Part shown: positions 8,135 to 16,310 of the stretch, in pieces | Layout of the letters: the number at the start of each line of letters is the position of its first letter | Position numbering within the stretch: position 1 is the stretch's first letter | Source: Seohaeicola zhoushanensis | GTDB taxonomy: Bacteria; Pseudomonadota; Alphaproteobacteria; Rhodobacterales; Rhodobacteraceae | NCBI RefSeq assembly: GCF_014656415.1 | Contig: NZ_BNCJ01000017.1 | Coordinates: forward strand, 31,949-95,948 | Direction: 5' to 3' | Length of the DNA: 64,000 nt | Program-made: the position numbers and the translations under genes | Notes under the pieces: model-generated | The model's database searches: none | Told to the model about the DNA's origin: nothing | What the model saw: only the letters and a program-made list of their open reading frames with translations

Positions 8135-9286
8135 TTACGGGGCCGGCGGCGGCGGAGGCGGCGGCATGATGGTGAAGAGCTGTGCCAGTTCGGTCACGTC
8201 TCCGGCGCGCTTCCAGCCGTCCTGCCCGGCGGTCCAGACCATGCTCTCGCGCGTCAGCTTGCCATCCGTGACCATGCGCCCCAGCGAGGCCTTGGAGAAG
8301 GGGCCGCTGGTCTGGCCGTTCTCGGCGATGTGCCAGACATGCTCGACCGGCGGCGGGGGCGGGGCCGGGGGCGCCGAATGGGCCGGGGCCTGCCCCCAGG
8401 GACCGGGCTGCGCCGCGGGGGCCGCGCCCCAGGGGCCCTGCTGCGCCATCTGCGCGCCCATCGCCATGCCCATCCCGGCACCGAGACCCGCGGCCATGCC
8501 GCCACCGCTCGGATTGGCCGCAGCCGCCGTCAGCGCCTCGGCCGCCGAGAACTGGGTATACTTGCCGAGGTCGCCCACCAGCCCCATCGAGGTCCGCTTG
8601 TCCAGCGCCGCCTCGACGGCGGGAGGCAGCGAGATGTTCTCGATGTAGAGCTCGGGGATGGTCATGCCATAGCCCGCGATCGTCTCGGAAATCGCCTTGG
8701 CGATGATCTTGCCCAGATCGGCGGTATTGGCCGCCATGTCGAGCACCGGGATGCCCGACCCGGCCACCACGCGGCTGAACTCCTGCACGATGATGTTGCG
8801 GATCTGGAAGCTGATCTCGTCCGAGGTGAATTCGCCATCGGTGCCGACGATCTCGGTCATGAAACGGCCGGGATCGGTCACCCGCATCGAATAGGTCCCG
8901 AAGGCGCGCAGCCGCACCGGCCCGAATTCCGGGTCGCGCGCGATGATCGGGTTCTTGGTGCCCCATTTGAGGTCGTTGAACCGGGTGGTGTTGACGAAAT
9001 AGATCTCCGACTTGAACGGCGACTTGAAGCCGTGGTCCCAGTGCTGGAGCGTCGTCATGATCGGCATGTTGTTGGTCTCGAGCATGTAGAGACCCGGCGT
9101 GAACACGTCGGCCAGCTGGCCCTCGTGGATGAACACCGCCGCCTGCCCCTCGCGCACCGTCAGCTTGGCGCCATACTTGATCTCGTGCCCATGCCGCTCG
9201 AACCGCCAGACCATGGTGTCGCGGGTATCGTCCACCCAGTGGATGACGTCGATGAATTCGCCGCTGAGGAAGTCGAAAATGCCCAT
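8135..9286 (-). CDS. SPFH-domain protein with C-terminal GYF_2-like domain (YdjI-like)
   Basis: A cytoplasmic SPFH/prohibitin-like scaffold often annotated as virion core protein. Residues about 30-260 give the SPFH domain, with family landmarks such as DVFTPGLYML and PELYIENISLP. A Gly/Ala/Met-rich and Pro-rich linker follows. Residues about 318-372 match a GYF_2-like module (WHIAENGQTSGPFSKASL). The protein ends in a run of prolines. SPFH proteins of this class form oligomers on membranes and, in Bacillus, recruit PspA. Proline-rich tail plus GYF domain suggests self-association or partner recruitment (inference). Confidence 0.82.
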   Translation of the reverse strand: MGIFDFLSGEFIDVIHWVDDTRDTMVWRFERHGHEIKYGAKLTVREGQAAVFIHEGQLADVFTPGLYMLETNNMPIMTTLQHWDHGFKSPFKSEIYFVNTTRFNDLKWGTKNPIIARDPEFGPVRLRAFGTYSMRVTDPGRFMTEIVGTDGEFTSDEISFQIRNIIVQEFSRVVAGSGIPVLDMAANTADLGKIIAKAISETIAGYGMTIPELYIENISLPPAVEAALDKRTSMGLVGDLGKYTQFSAAEALTAAAANPSGGGMAAGLGAGMGMAMGAQMAQQGPWGAAPAAQPGPWGQAPAHSAPPAPPPPPVEHVWHIAENGQTSGPFSKASLGRMVTDGKLTRESMVWTAGQDGWKRAGDVTELAQLFTIMPPPPPPPAP

Positions 9287-9316
9287 GAATCAGGTCCTTT
9301 TCAGGTCAACACAATA

Positions 9317-10234
9317 TCACGACGACCCGCCCATCAGCTCCTGCGCGATGGTCTGCGCAATGGGGCGGGCCTGTTCTGCCGTCATACCCGGTTTCAGGCG
9401 GGGATCATACAGCATCTTCAGGATCATCTCGTCATGCGCCGTCAGCAGCGCGAATTCGTCGTCGTCGTTGAAGATCGACGGGCGGGCGCGCGGGCTGTCG
9501 TTGGGCACGCCCAGGCCCTGGGCGATCTCCTCGTGGATGCAGCTCTCGCGCATCAGGCCGGCGTGTTCGTCGCGGATCAGCGCGATGGCGGCGGAATGGG
9601 TGAAGGTGCCTGGGTTCGGCACGCTCAGCACCAGGCAGTAATACTGGCGCGGCAGGTCCATCAGCAGCGCGGTATCGGCGCGGGTCAGCTGCGGCAGCAG
9701 CTCGCGGGCGCGCTGCGCGACAAAGGCCTTGTCGTCCTCGCCAACGATCAGGACGTGGAAATTCGCGCCACGCTCGACCGTGCTGACCGGATGTCTCGTC
9801 ACCCGCGCCAGCCGGCTGGCATAGGCCGAGATCGCGCTGCGGTCCTGCTTGCGCCGCGCCTCGGATACCGAGGGGCCGAATTCCAGCCCGAGGCGCACCG
9901 GCGCGGCCCAGCGGTTCAGCCGCCCGCCCGAGCCGGCACCGCGCTGGTATTCGTCGCTGAAGACCAGCGTCTCGAAGTCACGGACGAGGTCGTCCGCGGT
10001 GAAGGGCGTATCCGGCCCGCCGCCATCGGTGCGCATCAGCCCGCGCGCCACCTGGTCGCTTTCCAGCCGGCGGTAATAGGCGGCCAGTTCGGCGCTTGCG
10101 GCCGAAGGTTCGGGCTCGGTGACATGCGGCTGCACCGGCCGTGTCGGCGGGGCCGAGCCGGCACGGGGCAGGGGATCGGTGCAGGAGGCCAGGGCCATTC
10201 CCGCCAGGAGCAACGCCAGGGCAAAGCGCTTCAT
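9317..10234 (-). CDS. DUF2927-domain lipoprotein
   Basis: A 305-residue predicted lipoprotein. The start at 10234 gives a short type II signal with lipobox-like LASC, so Cys18 would be lipidated. The body resembles the DUF2927 family, with a metalloprotease-like patch CIHEEIAQGLGVPND (HEEIAQ resembles HExxQ) followed by IFNDDDEF. Its function is unknown; the HExx feature suggests but does not prove a zinc-dependent hydrolase. It lies between telA and the SPFH gene on the same strand, an arrangement that suggests a role in the same envelope cluster. Confidence 0.7.
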   Translation of the reverse strand: MKRFALALLLAGMALASCTDPLPRAGSAPPTRPVQPHVTEPEPSAASAELAAYYRRLESDQVARGLMRTDGGGPDTPFTADDLVRDFETLVFSDEYQRGAGSGGRLNRWAAPVRLGLEFGPSVSEARRKQDRSAISAYASRLARVTRHPVSTVERGANFHVLIVGEDDKAFVAQRARELLPQLTRADTALLMDLPRQYYCLVLSVPNPGTFTHSAAIALIRDEHAGLMRESCIHEEIAQGLGVPNDSPRARPSIFNDDDEFALLTAHDEMILKMLYDPRLKPGMTAEQARPIAQTIAQELMGGSS

Positions 10235-10364
10235 CGGTCGGCCCGTCCCCCGGTCCGCGTGCGGTACGTCACCGCAACAGGGCGCGTTGCGGGAAGGGGC
10301 TGGCTCCTCCCGCTCTGCCGCGTGGCATGGCACGTCGAAACCGGCACCCCGTTCTCCTTCAAGC

Positions 10365-11555
10365 CTAGCGCGGAACCGCGCCCGAGGCGGTATCGCCCAG
10401 CCCGTCGCGGCGGGCGCGGGCGGCGGCCAGCGTCTCGCGCAGCTCGGCTTCCATCTTCTTGAGCTCCTCCTCGGCGGCCGCGCGGCGCGCCTTGCCCTCG
10501 TCGGCGATCTGGAGGCTGTCCTGGATCGTGCCGATCAGGTCGGCATTGGCCTTCTTCACCGCCTCGATGTCGAAGACGCCGCGCTCCATCTCGGTGCGGA
10601 TCATCTTGTTGGACTGCCGCAGGTTCTCGGCGTTCTTGGTCAGCAGCTCGTTGGTCAGGTCGTTGGCGTCGCGCACCGCCGCAGCCGCCTCGGCGCTGCG
10701 CTGCATAGTGACGGCCTGCGCCAGCTGCGTCTCCCAGAGCGGCACGGTGTTCACCAGCGTCGAGTTGATCTTGGTGACGAGGCTCTTGTCGTTCTCCTGC
10801 ACCAGCCGGATCGAGGGCAGCGACTGCATCGTCACCTGCCGCGTCAGCTTGAGGTCATGCACCCGGCGCTCCAGGTCGTCGCGCGCGGCGCGCAGGTCGC
10901 GCAGCTCCTGCGCCTTCATCACCTGGTCGCCCTCGGGCGCGGCCTGCACCGCCGCCTCGCGCGCCGGGATGTCGGTCTTGTCCAGCTCCTCGATCTTGGC
11001 CTCGCCGGCGGCGATGTAGAGCGCCAGCTCGTCGTAGAAGTTCAGCGTCTTCTCGTAGAGCAGGTCGAGCGACTTGATGTCCTTCAGCAGCTTGTGCTCG
11101 TGGCCCAGCAGGTCGTCGGTCACCCGGTCGATCTGGCTCTGCACCTCTTCGAAGCGGGCAGTGAACTTGGCGAAAGGCGCGGCGCGGCCCAGCAGCTTTT
11201 CCCAGAAGCTGCGCTCGCGGCGCACGTCCAACTCGCTGACCGAGAAGCCGCGGATGGTGGTGACGATGTTGCGCAGCGAGTCACCGGCCGGGCCGACGTC
11301 CTTGTTGCGCACGTCCTGCAGCATGGCCTGGCTGATCTCCTGCAGCTCGGCCTGCGCGCCCGAGCCGAAGGAGACGATGGAATTGGTGTCGCCCATGTCG
11401 ATCTCGCCCATGCGGCGGCGGATCTCGTCCCCCAGCGGCTGCGACGCCTCGGCCAGCGGCACGATCTCGGCCTTGGGCTCGGGCAGGGCGATGGCCGTCA
11501 CCTCGGCGACGATATCCTGGGACTGTTCGGCCTTGTGGCGCACGGTTTCAGACAT
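10365..11555 (-). CDS. telA: TelA/KlaA toxic-anion resistance family protein
   Basis: A 396-residue, mostly helical coiled-coil protein of the TelA family, first linked to tellurite resistance and in Firmicutes (YaaN) to cell-envelope stress. Family blocks include IVSFGSGAQAELQEISQ near the N-terminus and RERSFWEKLLG in the middle. It has no signal peptide or membrane helix. It is directly downstream of xpaC, the same pairing as xpaC-yaaN in Bacillus. The C-terminal third is rich in Ala, Glu and Arg heptads. The exact biochemical activity is not known for the family. Confidence 0.85.
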   Translation of the reverse strand: MSETVRHKAEQSQDIVAEVTAIALPEPKAEIVPLAEASQPLGDEIRRRMGEIDMGDTNSIVSFGSGAQAELQEISQAMLQDVRNKDVGPAGDSLRNIVTTIRGFSVSELDVRRERSFWEKLLGRAAPFAKFTARFEEVQSQIDRVTDDLLGHEHKLLKDIKSLDLLYEKTLNFYDELALYIAAGEAKIEELDKTDIPAREAAVQAAPEGDQVMKAQELRDLRAARDDLERRVHDLKLTRQVTMQSLPSIRLVQENDKSLVTKINSTLVNTVPLWETQLAQAVTMQRSAEAAAAVRDANDLTNELLTKNAENLRQSNKMIRTEMERGVFDIEAVKKANADLIGTIQDSLQIADEGKARRAAAEEELKKMEAELRETLAAARARRDGLGDTASGAVPR

Positions 11556-11678
11556 CGGGAAATTCCTCGGTTGTGAAAGGGGGCTTTGGAAGGAAGCAGG
11601 TCGGTGCCATCAGCGGCACGGGCCTTGGGCTGCGGTGCCCACGGGAACGCGCCAATCCGTGAAATGTTTCGCGCGCGC

Positions 11679-12554
11679 TCATCGCCGCGCCACGCCTTCG
11701 CGTTGCAGCCGGTCGCGCAGCACCTCGATCTCGACGTCGAGATCGGTCTTGTCGTCGAGCAGCATCTTCGTCTTCTGCGCCGCGAAGTTCTGTTCCAGAT
11801 CGTCCAGCAGCGCCTCGAAATCCGCCCGCGCCTGCGGGTCGGGGGTGCGGGCATAGATGTCGGCGAACTTCACCGTCGCATCACGCGCGCCCATCAGGTA
11901 GACGGTCAGATACTTGCGCGCCCCGGTCAGGTCGCGCGGATCCTCCTCGACCCTGCGGAACAACTCGCGCGCGGCCGTCTGGAAACGGGCGACGCGGGCT
12001 TCGATCTTGCGGTCCCCGGCGCGCAGGATCGCGTCGGTCATCGCCTTGAGATAGGCCTCGGCCTCGGTCACCGCGCGGGCGACACGGTCCTGCTGGAAGG
12101 TGTCGATGCCCTCCATGCCCTTGTCCTTCATCGGGTCGATGCCAAAGGCCGCGACATGCAGTGCCGCCGCCACCAGCCCGAACAGCACCGGCGCGACAAG
12201 TCCCGGTTCATTGGCATAGGCGGCGATGGCAATGCCGATCCCGCTGAGCGCGGCAGCCGCCAGCTTGCGCGGCATCGCCGGGCGGCGGGCGACCTTGCGG
12301 GCATTGAACTCCGCCTCGGCGCGCAACCCGTTGCGCAGCAGCCAGGCGCCGAGAACCAGCACGGCGGCCCCGCCCAGTCCCAGCACCAGCCCCGAGGCGC
12401 CCCCGCCGAAGGACAGCGCCGCGAGGATCACCGGGGGCAGGAACATCAGGTTCGCGCGCAGCCCCGCCGGCTCGACACGGGCGCCGTGATAGCTCTCGGC
12501 AGCCGGTCCGGCGGGTCCGCCGGGGCTGTGCTTGCCGCCAAAACGCTGGGCCAT
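11679..12554 (-). CDS. XpaC-like 5-bromo-4-chloroindolyl phosphate hydrolysis family protein
   Basis: A 291-residue membrane protein of the XpaC family, named for a phosphatase phenotype whose biochemical basis is unclear. The N-terminus has paired hydrophobic segments (about 40-75 and 105-145). The C-terminal half is a soluble helical domain with DKGMEGIDTFQQDRV and RKYLTVYLMGARDATVKFAD, typical of the family. It precedes telA on the same strand after about 120 bases, and follows a tiny membrane ORF by three bases. Likely works with TelA at the membrane. Confidence 0.78.
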   Translation of the reverse strand: MAQRFGGKHSPGGPAGPAAESYHGARVEPAGLRANLMFLPPVILAALSFGGGASGLVLGLGGAAVLVLGAWLLRNGLRAEAEFNARKVARRPAMPRKLAAAALSGIGIAIAAYANEPGLVAPVLFGLVAAALHVAAFGIDPMKDKGMEGIDTFQQDRVARAVTEAEAYLKAMTDAILRAGDRKIEARVARFQTAARELFRRVEEDPRDLTGARKYLTVYLMGARDATVKFADIYARTPDPQARADFEALLDDLEQNFAAQKTKMLLDDKTDLDVEIEVLRDRLQREGVARR

Positions 12555-12557
12555 CGC

Positions 12558-12662
12558 TCAGAGACCTCCGAGCCAGCCGGTGGTCACGCCCAGCATCAGG
12601 ACAAAGAGCGCCACGAAGGCGAGTTTCTGCAAACCACTGCCAGACAAGGCACTTCCCCGCAT
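12558..12662 (-). CDS. 34-residue single-helix membrane microprotein
   Basis: Reading the minus strand from the ATG at 12662 gives a short protein: MRGSALSGSGLQKLAFVALF and then a further hydrophobic run VLMLGVTTGWLGGL. One membrane helix with a basic N-terminal side fills most of the chain. An alternative ATG 12 bases upstream (12674) adds MGSV, with AGG nine bases before it. The stop is three bases before the xpaC ATG, so the two are probably translated from one message. The tight spacing and clean helix argue that it is real. No function is known to me. Confidence 0.6.
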   Translation of the reverse strand: MRGSALSGSGLQKLAFVALFVLMLGVTTGWLGGL

Positions 12663-12725
12663 CACCGAACCCATGCCTCGAAACCTAAGCGATGCATCGG
12701 TCCGGCGCTAGGGGGAAGAACCTCT

Positions 12726-14348
12726 TTAGCGCGAGCTGGGCCGGCCTTTGCCACCCGGCGCGCGAGGCGCGGAAGGCCCGCGCGGCTTGCCGCCACCCGG
12801 TTTCGGGCCGGGCTTGGGGGCGGGTTTGCCAGATCCGCCCGAGCGCGCGGGCCTGGCGCCGTCGCGCGGCGGGCCCTTGCGGAAGGGTTTCGCCCCGTCG
12901 TCATCGCGGCGCGGATAGCGCGGCTTGTCGTCGCCCGAACGCGCCGGTCGGTCGCCGTCACGCGGCGGTCCCTTGCGGAAGGACTTGGCCCCGTCGTCAT
13001 CCCGACGCGGGTATCGCGGCTTGTCGTCACCGGAACGCGCTGGCTTGGCACCGTCACGCGGCGGTCCCTTGCGGAAGGGCTTGGCGCCGTCGTCATCCCG
13101 ACGCGGATAGCGCGGCTTGTCGTCACCGGAACGCGCTGGCTTGGCACCGTCACGCGGCGGTCCCTTGCGGAAGGGCTTGGCCCCGTCGTCATCCCGGCGC
13201 GGATAGCGCGGCTTGTCGTCACCGGAACGCGCTGGCCGGTCGCCATCACGCGGCGGTCCCTTGCGGAAGGGCTTGGCGCCATCGTCATCGCGGCGCGGAT
13301 AGCGCGGCTTGTCGTTACCGGAACGCGCCGGTCGGTCGCCGTCACGCGGCGGGCCCTTGCGGAAGGACTTGGCGCCATCGTCATCGCGGCGCGGGTAGCG
13401 CGGCTTGTCGTCGCCCGAACGCGCCGGGCGGTCGCCATCGCGAGGCGGGCCCTTGCGGAAGGACTTGGCGCCCTCTTCGCGCGCCGGGCGGGGGGCGTTC
13501 TTGTCGAAACGCTTGCGCACCGGGGCCTCGGCCTCTTCCGTCACCGGAGCCTTGGGGCCGAGATCGGCCCGGCGGGGGCCAAAGCCTTCCTTCTTCGAGG
13601 GCTTCACCACCACCACCGCGGCCTCACCCAGCTGGTCGCGCAGCACCTTGCGGCGCACCTCTTCGACCTCGCCGGGTTGCAGCTGGCCCAACTGGAACGG
13701 GCCATAGGACAGCCGGATCAGCCGGTTCACGCTGAAGCCGAGGTCTTCCATCGACCGCCGGATCTCGCGGTTCTTGCCTTCGCGCAGGCCGACGGTCAGC
13801 CAGGCGTTCGCCCCCTGCTGGCGGTCGAGCGACACGATCATCGGCAGGAAGGTCTCATCGCCGATGGTCAGCCCCTGGCGCAGCGGCTCGAAGTCCGCGT
13901 CGGTCGGCCGCCCGTTGATGCGCACGCGATAGCGGCGCAGCCAGCCGGTCGAGGGCAACTCCAGCCGGCGCTTGAGCGCGCCGTCGTTGGTCAGCAGCAG
14001 CAGCCCCTCGGAGTTGAGGTCGAGCCGGCCGATGCTCATCACCCGTGGCATGTCCTCGGGCAGGTTGTCGAAGATGGTCGCGCGGCCCAGTTCGTCGCGC
14101 TCGGTCGTCACCAGCCCCGGCGGCTTGTGATAGAGCCAGAGCCGCGCCGGTTCGGGCGTCGGCAGCGGCTTGCCGTCGACCAGCACGGTGTCGGACTTGG
14201 TCACGTTGAGGGCCGGGCTGTCGATCACGACGCCGTTCACGGTGATGCGGCCTTCGGCAACCATGCGTTCCGCATCACGGCGCGATGCGATGCCGGCGCG
14301 GGCCAGGATCTTGGCGATGCGATCGCCGGGGGAGGTGGGGGTGCTCAT
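12726..14348 (-). CDS. rluB: RluB/RsuA-family 23S rRNA pseudouridine synthase with repeat tail
   Basis: Makes pseudouridine in large-subunit rRNA. Residues about 9-50 are an S4 RNA-binding domain. The catalytic domain follows, with the catalytic aspartate at residue 110 in GRLDLNSEGLLLL and the conserved KNREIRR block near residue 200. The core ends around residue 250. The remaining 290 residues are a low-complexity, Arg/Lys/Asp/Pro-rich tail containing six full 32-residue repeats and a partial seventh. Such basic tails occur in RluB proteins and probably bind RNA, but this one is long and highly regular. The total of 540 residues is roughly twice a tail-less enzyme. Confidence 0.9.
   Translation of the reverse strand: MSTPTSPGDRIAKILARAGIASRRDAERMVAEGRITVNGVVIDSPALNVTKSDTVLVDGKPLPTPEPARLWLYHKPPGLVTTERDELGRATIFDNLPEDMPRVMSIGRLDLNSEGLLLLTNDGALKRRLELPSTGWLRRYRVRINGRPTDADFEPLRQGLTIGDETFLPMIVSLDRQQGANAWLTVGLREGKNREIRRSMEDLGFSVNRLIRLSYGPFQLGQLQPGEVEEVRRKVLRDQLGEAAVVVVKPSKKEGFGPRRADLGPKAPVTEEAEAPVRKRFDKNAPRPAREEGAKSFRKGPPRDGDRPARSGDDKPRYPRRDDDGAKSFRKGPPRDGDRPARSGNDKPRYPRRDDDGAKPFRKGPPRDGDRPARSGDDKPRYPRRDDDGAKPFRKGPPRDGAKPARSGDDKPRYPRRDDDGAKPFRKGPPRDGAKPARSGDDKPRYPRRDDDGAKSFRKGPPRDGDRPARSGDDKPRYPRRDDDGAKPFRKGPPRDGARPARSGGSGKPAPKPGPKPGGGKPRGPSAPRAPGGKGRPSSR
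12838..13480. repeat. Coding tandem repeat, 96-base period, in rluB
   Basis: Six complete copies and one partial copy of a 96-base unit encode a 32-residue protein repeat (GAKPFRKGPPRDG, then KPARSGDDKPRYPRRDDD). Copies differ mainly at S/P after GAK and at DR/AK/AR before PARSG. DNA copies are nearly identical, so slippage or recombination should make the copy number variable between strains. Confidence 0.9.
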
Positions 14349-14496
14349 GCGCGCGACCCGTAGAGCAAATGCCGCAGGAAAGAAAGCTGACTCGCAGGGG
14401 CGAAGAGCGAATTATTGCGGCCGGAACGGCACGTCATCCACCGCGCTTTCCGCCCTGCGGCTTGCGCCGGGGCGGCGCTGCGGTAAAGGGTGCGTC

Positions 14497-14946
14497 ATGA
14501 CCTTCACGTCCCACATGGATCAGGCGCTGAACGAGGCGCGGGCCGCCGCCCTGCGCGGCGAGGTGCCGGTGGGCGCCGTGCTGGTGGCGCCAGATGGCCG
14601 GGTGGTCGCGGCGGCGGGGAACCGCACCCGCGAACTCTGCGACCCGACGGCCCATGCCGAGATCCTCGCCCTGCGCGAGGCCTGCGCCGCCGCCGGGTCG
14701 GAGCGGCTGCCGGGCTACACGCTCTGGGTCACGCTGGAACCCTGCGCCATGTGCGCCGCCGCCATCGCCAACGCCCGCCTCGCGCGGGTCTGCTACGGCG
14801 CGGCCGACCCGAAGTCGGGCGGGGTGGCCCATGGCGCGCGCGTTTTCACCCACCCGCAGGCCCATCACGTGCCCGAGGTGATCGACGGCATTGCCGACGA
14901 GGCCGCCTCGGAATTGCTCAGGGACTTCTTCGCCAACCGCCGATAG
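14497..14946 (+). CDS. tadA: tRNA-specific adenosine deaminase TadA
   Basis: Converts adenosine to inosine at the wobble position of tRNA-Arg(ACG). The zinc/catalytic signature is intact: HAE at residues 53-55 and PCAMC at 82-86 (Cys83 and Cys86). The length of 149 residues is normal. The ATG at 14497 starts directly at the conserved N-terminal helix. Divergent from rluB, so two RNA-modification genes share an intergenic region. Another cytidine/deoxycytidylate deaminase would lack this exact spacing and the tRNA-binding C-terminal helix. Confidence 0.92.
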   Translation: MTFTSHMDQALNEARAAALRGEVPVGAVLVAPDGRVVAAAGNRTRELCDPTAHAEILALREACAAAGSERLPGYTLWVTLEPCAMCAAAIANARLARVCYGAADPKSGGVAHGARVFTHPQAHHVPEVIDGIADEAASELLRDFFANRR

Positions 14947-15011
14947 GTCGCCCGCACTGGCCGCAGGACCCGCTCTGCGCTATCCTCGCGCAGGCCGCCC
15001 CGGAGCGCCCG

Positions 15012-15332
15012 ATGAGCGAGACCACCGCCCCTCCAAAGGTCCAGACCCCCGCGCCAGAGGTCGAGGCGCGGCCCGAGCGGCCGCATCTCTACAAGGTCAT
15101 CCTGCTGAACGACGACTATACCCCGCGCGAATTCGTGGTGAGCGTGCTGATGGGCGTCTTCCGCATGACCGAGGCCGAGGCGCTGGGCGTGATGCTGACC
15201 GCACACCGGCGCGGCGCCTGCGTGGTGGCGGTCTTCACCCGCGAGGTGGCGGACTTGAAGGCCAGGCAGGGCACCGAGGCGGGCCAGCGCAAGGGCTATC
15301 CGCTCGCCTTCACCACCGAGCGCGAGGACTGA
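15012..15332 (+). CDS. clpS: ATP-dependent Clp protease adaptor ClpS
   Basis: Delivers N-degron substrates to ClpAP and modulates ClpA specificity. After a disordered Pro/Glu-rich N-terminus of about 25 residues, the ClpS core is clear: YKVILLNDDYTPREFVV, with the NDD/TP binding-pocket motif, then VMLTAHRRGACVVAVFTREVA. At 106 residues it has typical length. The ATG at 15012 follows GGAGC. clpA is not in this window. It is convergent with the cyclase pair, with three bases between stops. Confidence 0.92.
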   Translation: MSETTAPPKVQTPAPEVEARPERPHLYKVILLNDDYTPREFVVSVLMGVFRMTEAEALGVMLTAHRRGACVVAVFTREVADLKARQGTEAGQRKGYPLAFTTERED

Positions 15333-15335
15333 TCC

Positions 15336-16310
15336 TCAGCCACCCCGCTCCAGCCGATAGACCAGGTGGTCGCCCTCCAGCCCCTTCAGCGCCACCCGCG
15401 CCGGGTCGGAAAAGACCAGCCCGGCGAGGCTGCCCACCATGATCCGCGTGGCGTCCGAGACCCGGATCTCGCCGGGCCCGGCAAGGGCCGCGATGCGGGC
15501 GGCCTTGTTGACCACCGTGCCGAAGAAATCGTCGCCCGCCTGCACCACGTCGCCGGTGTGCAGCCCGATCCGCACCCGCAGGCGCGGCTCCTCGGCCTGT
15601 CCGTCTAGCGCCGCCTGGATGTCGAGCGCGGCCAGCATCGCCTGCCCGGCCGAGGGGAAGGTCGACATGGTGCCATCGCCCAGCGACTTGATGAGCCGCC
15701 CGCCGTGCGCCTCGACCGTATCGGTCACGCGGGCCAGGTGCCGGCGGGCGAGGTCGGCCCAGGCAGTATCGCCCACCACCTGCGCCAGCGCCGACGACCC
15801 GGCGATATCGGTGAACATGACCGAGGTGGTCCCGGCGGTGCCCTTTCCGGTGAAACCCGCCTTGGCGGCGGCCACCAGCGCGTCGAGCGCGGTATGCTCG
15901 ATCCCCATCTTCGCCACGTTCGAGACGGTGTTCGAGCCATGCACCTGCACCACCTTCCAGGCCCCGCTTTCGAGCACGAAGACGAAGGAATAGCGGTGGA
16001 ACGACGGCGCGCCGCCGGTGGCATAGGTGGTTTCGCCGGTGAACAGCGCCCAGCCGGTATCGCCGTTCTCGAAAGCCTCCAGGCTCATCTCGCGGAAGTC
16101 ATAGTCGGGGATCTCGCGGGCATGGGCGCCCAGCCCCTTGCGCAGCATCGCGCCCGACCAGATCTCGCCGTCGGCGGTGCCGATATAGCGCAGCGCCTCG
16201 TTCTCGGTCATCAGGTTCAGCAGCGCGGGCTCGTCCTTGTCCCGCAGCGCGAAGTGCCAGCGGCGGGCCACGGCGACCAGTTCGGGCGATGCGCGGATCA
16301 TCGACGTCAC
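15336..16310 (-). CDS. NTF2/SnoaL-like domain fused to class III adenylate/guanylate cyclase (copy 2)
   Basis: A 324-residue cytoplasmic signalling enzyme. Residues about 8-130 resemble a SnoaL/NTF2-like sensor or ligand pocket. Residues about 158-324 are a class III nucleotide cyclase: metal Asp168 in MFTDIAGSS, Lys208 and Asp212 in IKSLGDG, and the transition-state N/R pair in VVNKAARIA. All catalytic residues are present, so activity is expected; cAMP is more likely than cGMP but this is inference. It overlaps its upstream paralogue by four bases (ATGA), and about 220 bases of its core are almost identical to that gene. Confidence 0.82.
   Translation of the reverse strand: MTSMIRASPELVAVARRWHFALRDKDEPALLNLMTENEALRYIGTADGEIWSGAMLRKGLGAHAREIPDYDFREMSLEAFENGDTGWALFTGETTYATGGAPSFHRYSFVFVLESGAWKVVQVHGSNTVSNVAKMGIEHTALDALVAAAKAGFTGKGTAGTTSVMFTDIAGSSALAQVVGDTAWADLARRHLARVTDTVEAHGGRLIKSLGDGTMSTFPSAGQAMLAALDIQAALDGQAEEPRLRVRIGLHTGDVVQAGDDFFGTVVNKAARIAALAGPGEIRVSDATRIMVGSLAGLVFSDPARVALKGLEGDHLVYRLERGG

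Noticed and set aside
8330..10462. 710-codon plus-strand open frame opposite the SPFH and DUF2927 genes
   Set aside because: Translation is Arg/His/Gly-rich without domains, and the minus-strand genes are convincing.
12838..13480. Could the 96-base repeats be a CRISPR array?
   Set aside because: No spacer-repeat alternation: repeats are contiguous, in frame with rluB, and encode a regular protein repeat.
11586..14363. Very long open frame (about 925 codons) opposite rluB, xpaC and telA
   Set aside because: It is a high-GC shadow antisense to well-supported genes, with Arg/His/Ala-rich low-complexity translation and no family resemblance.
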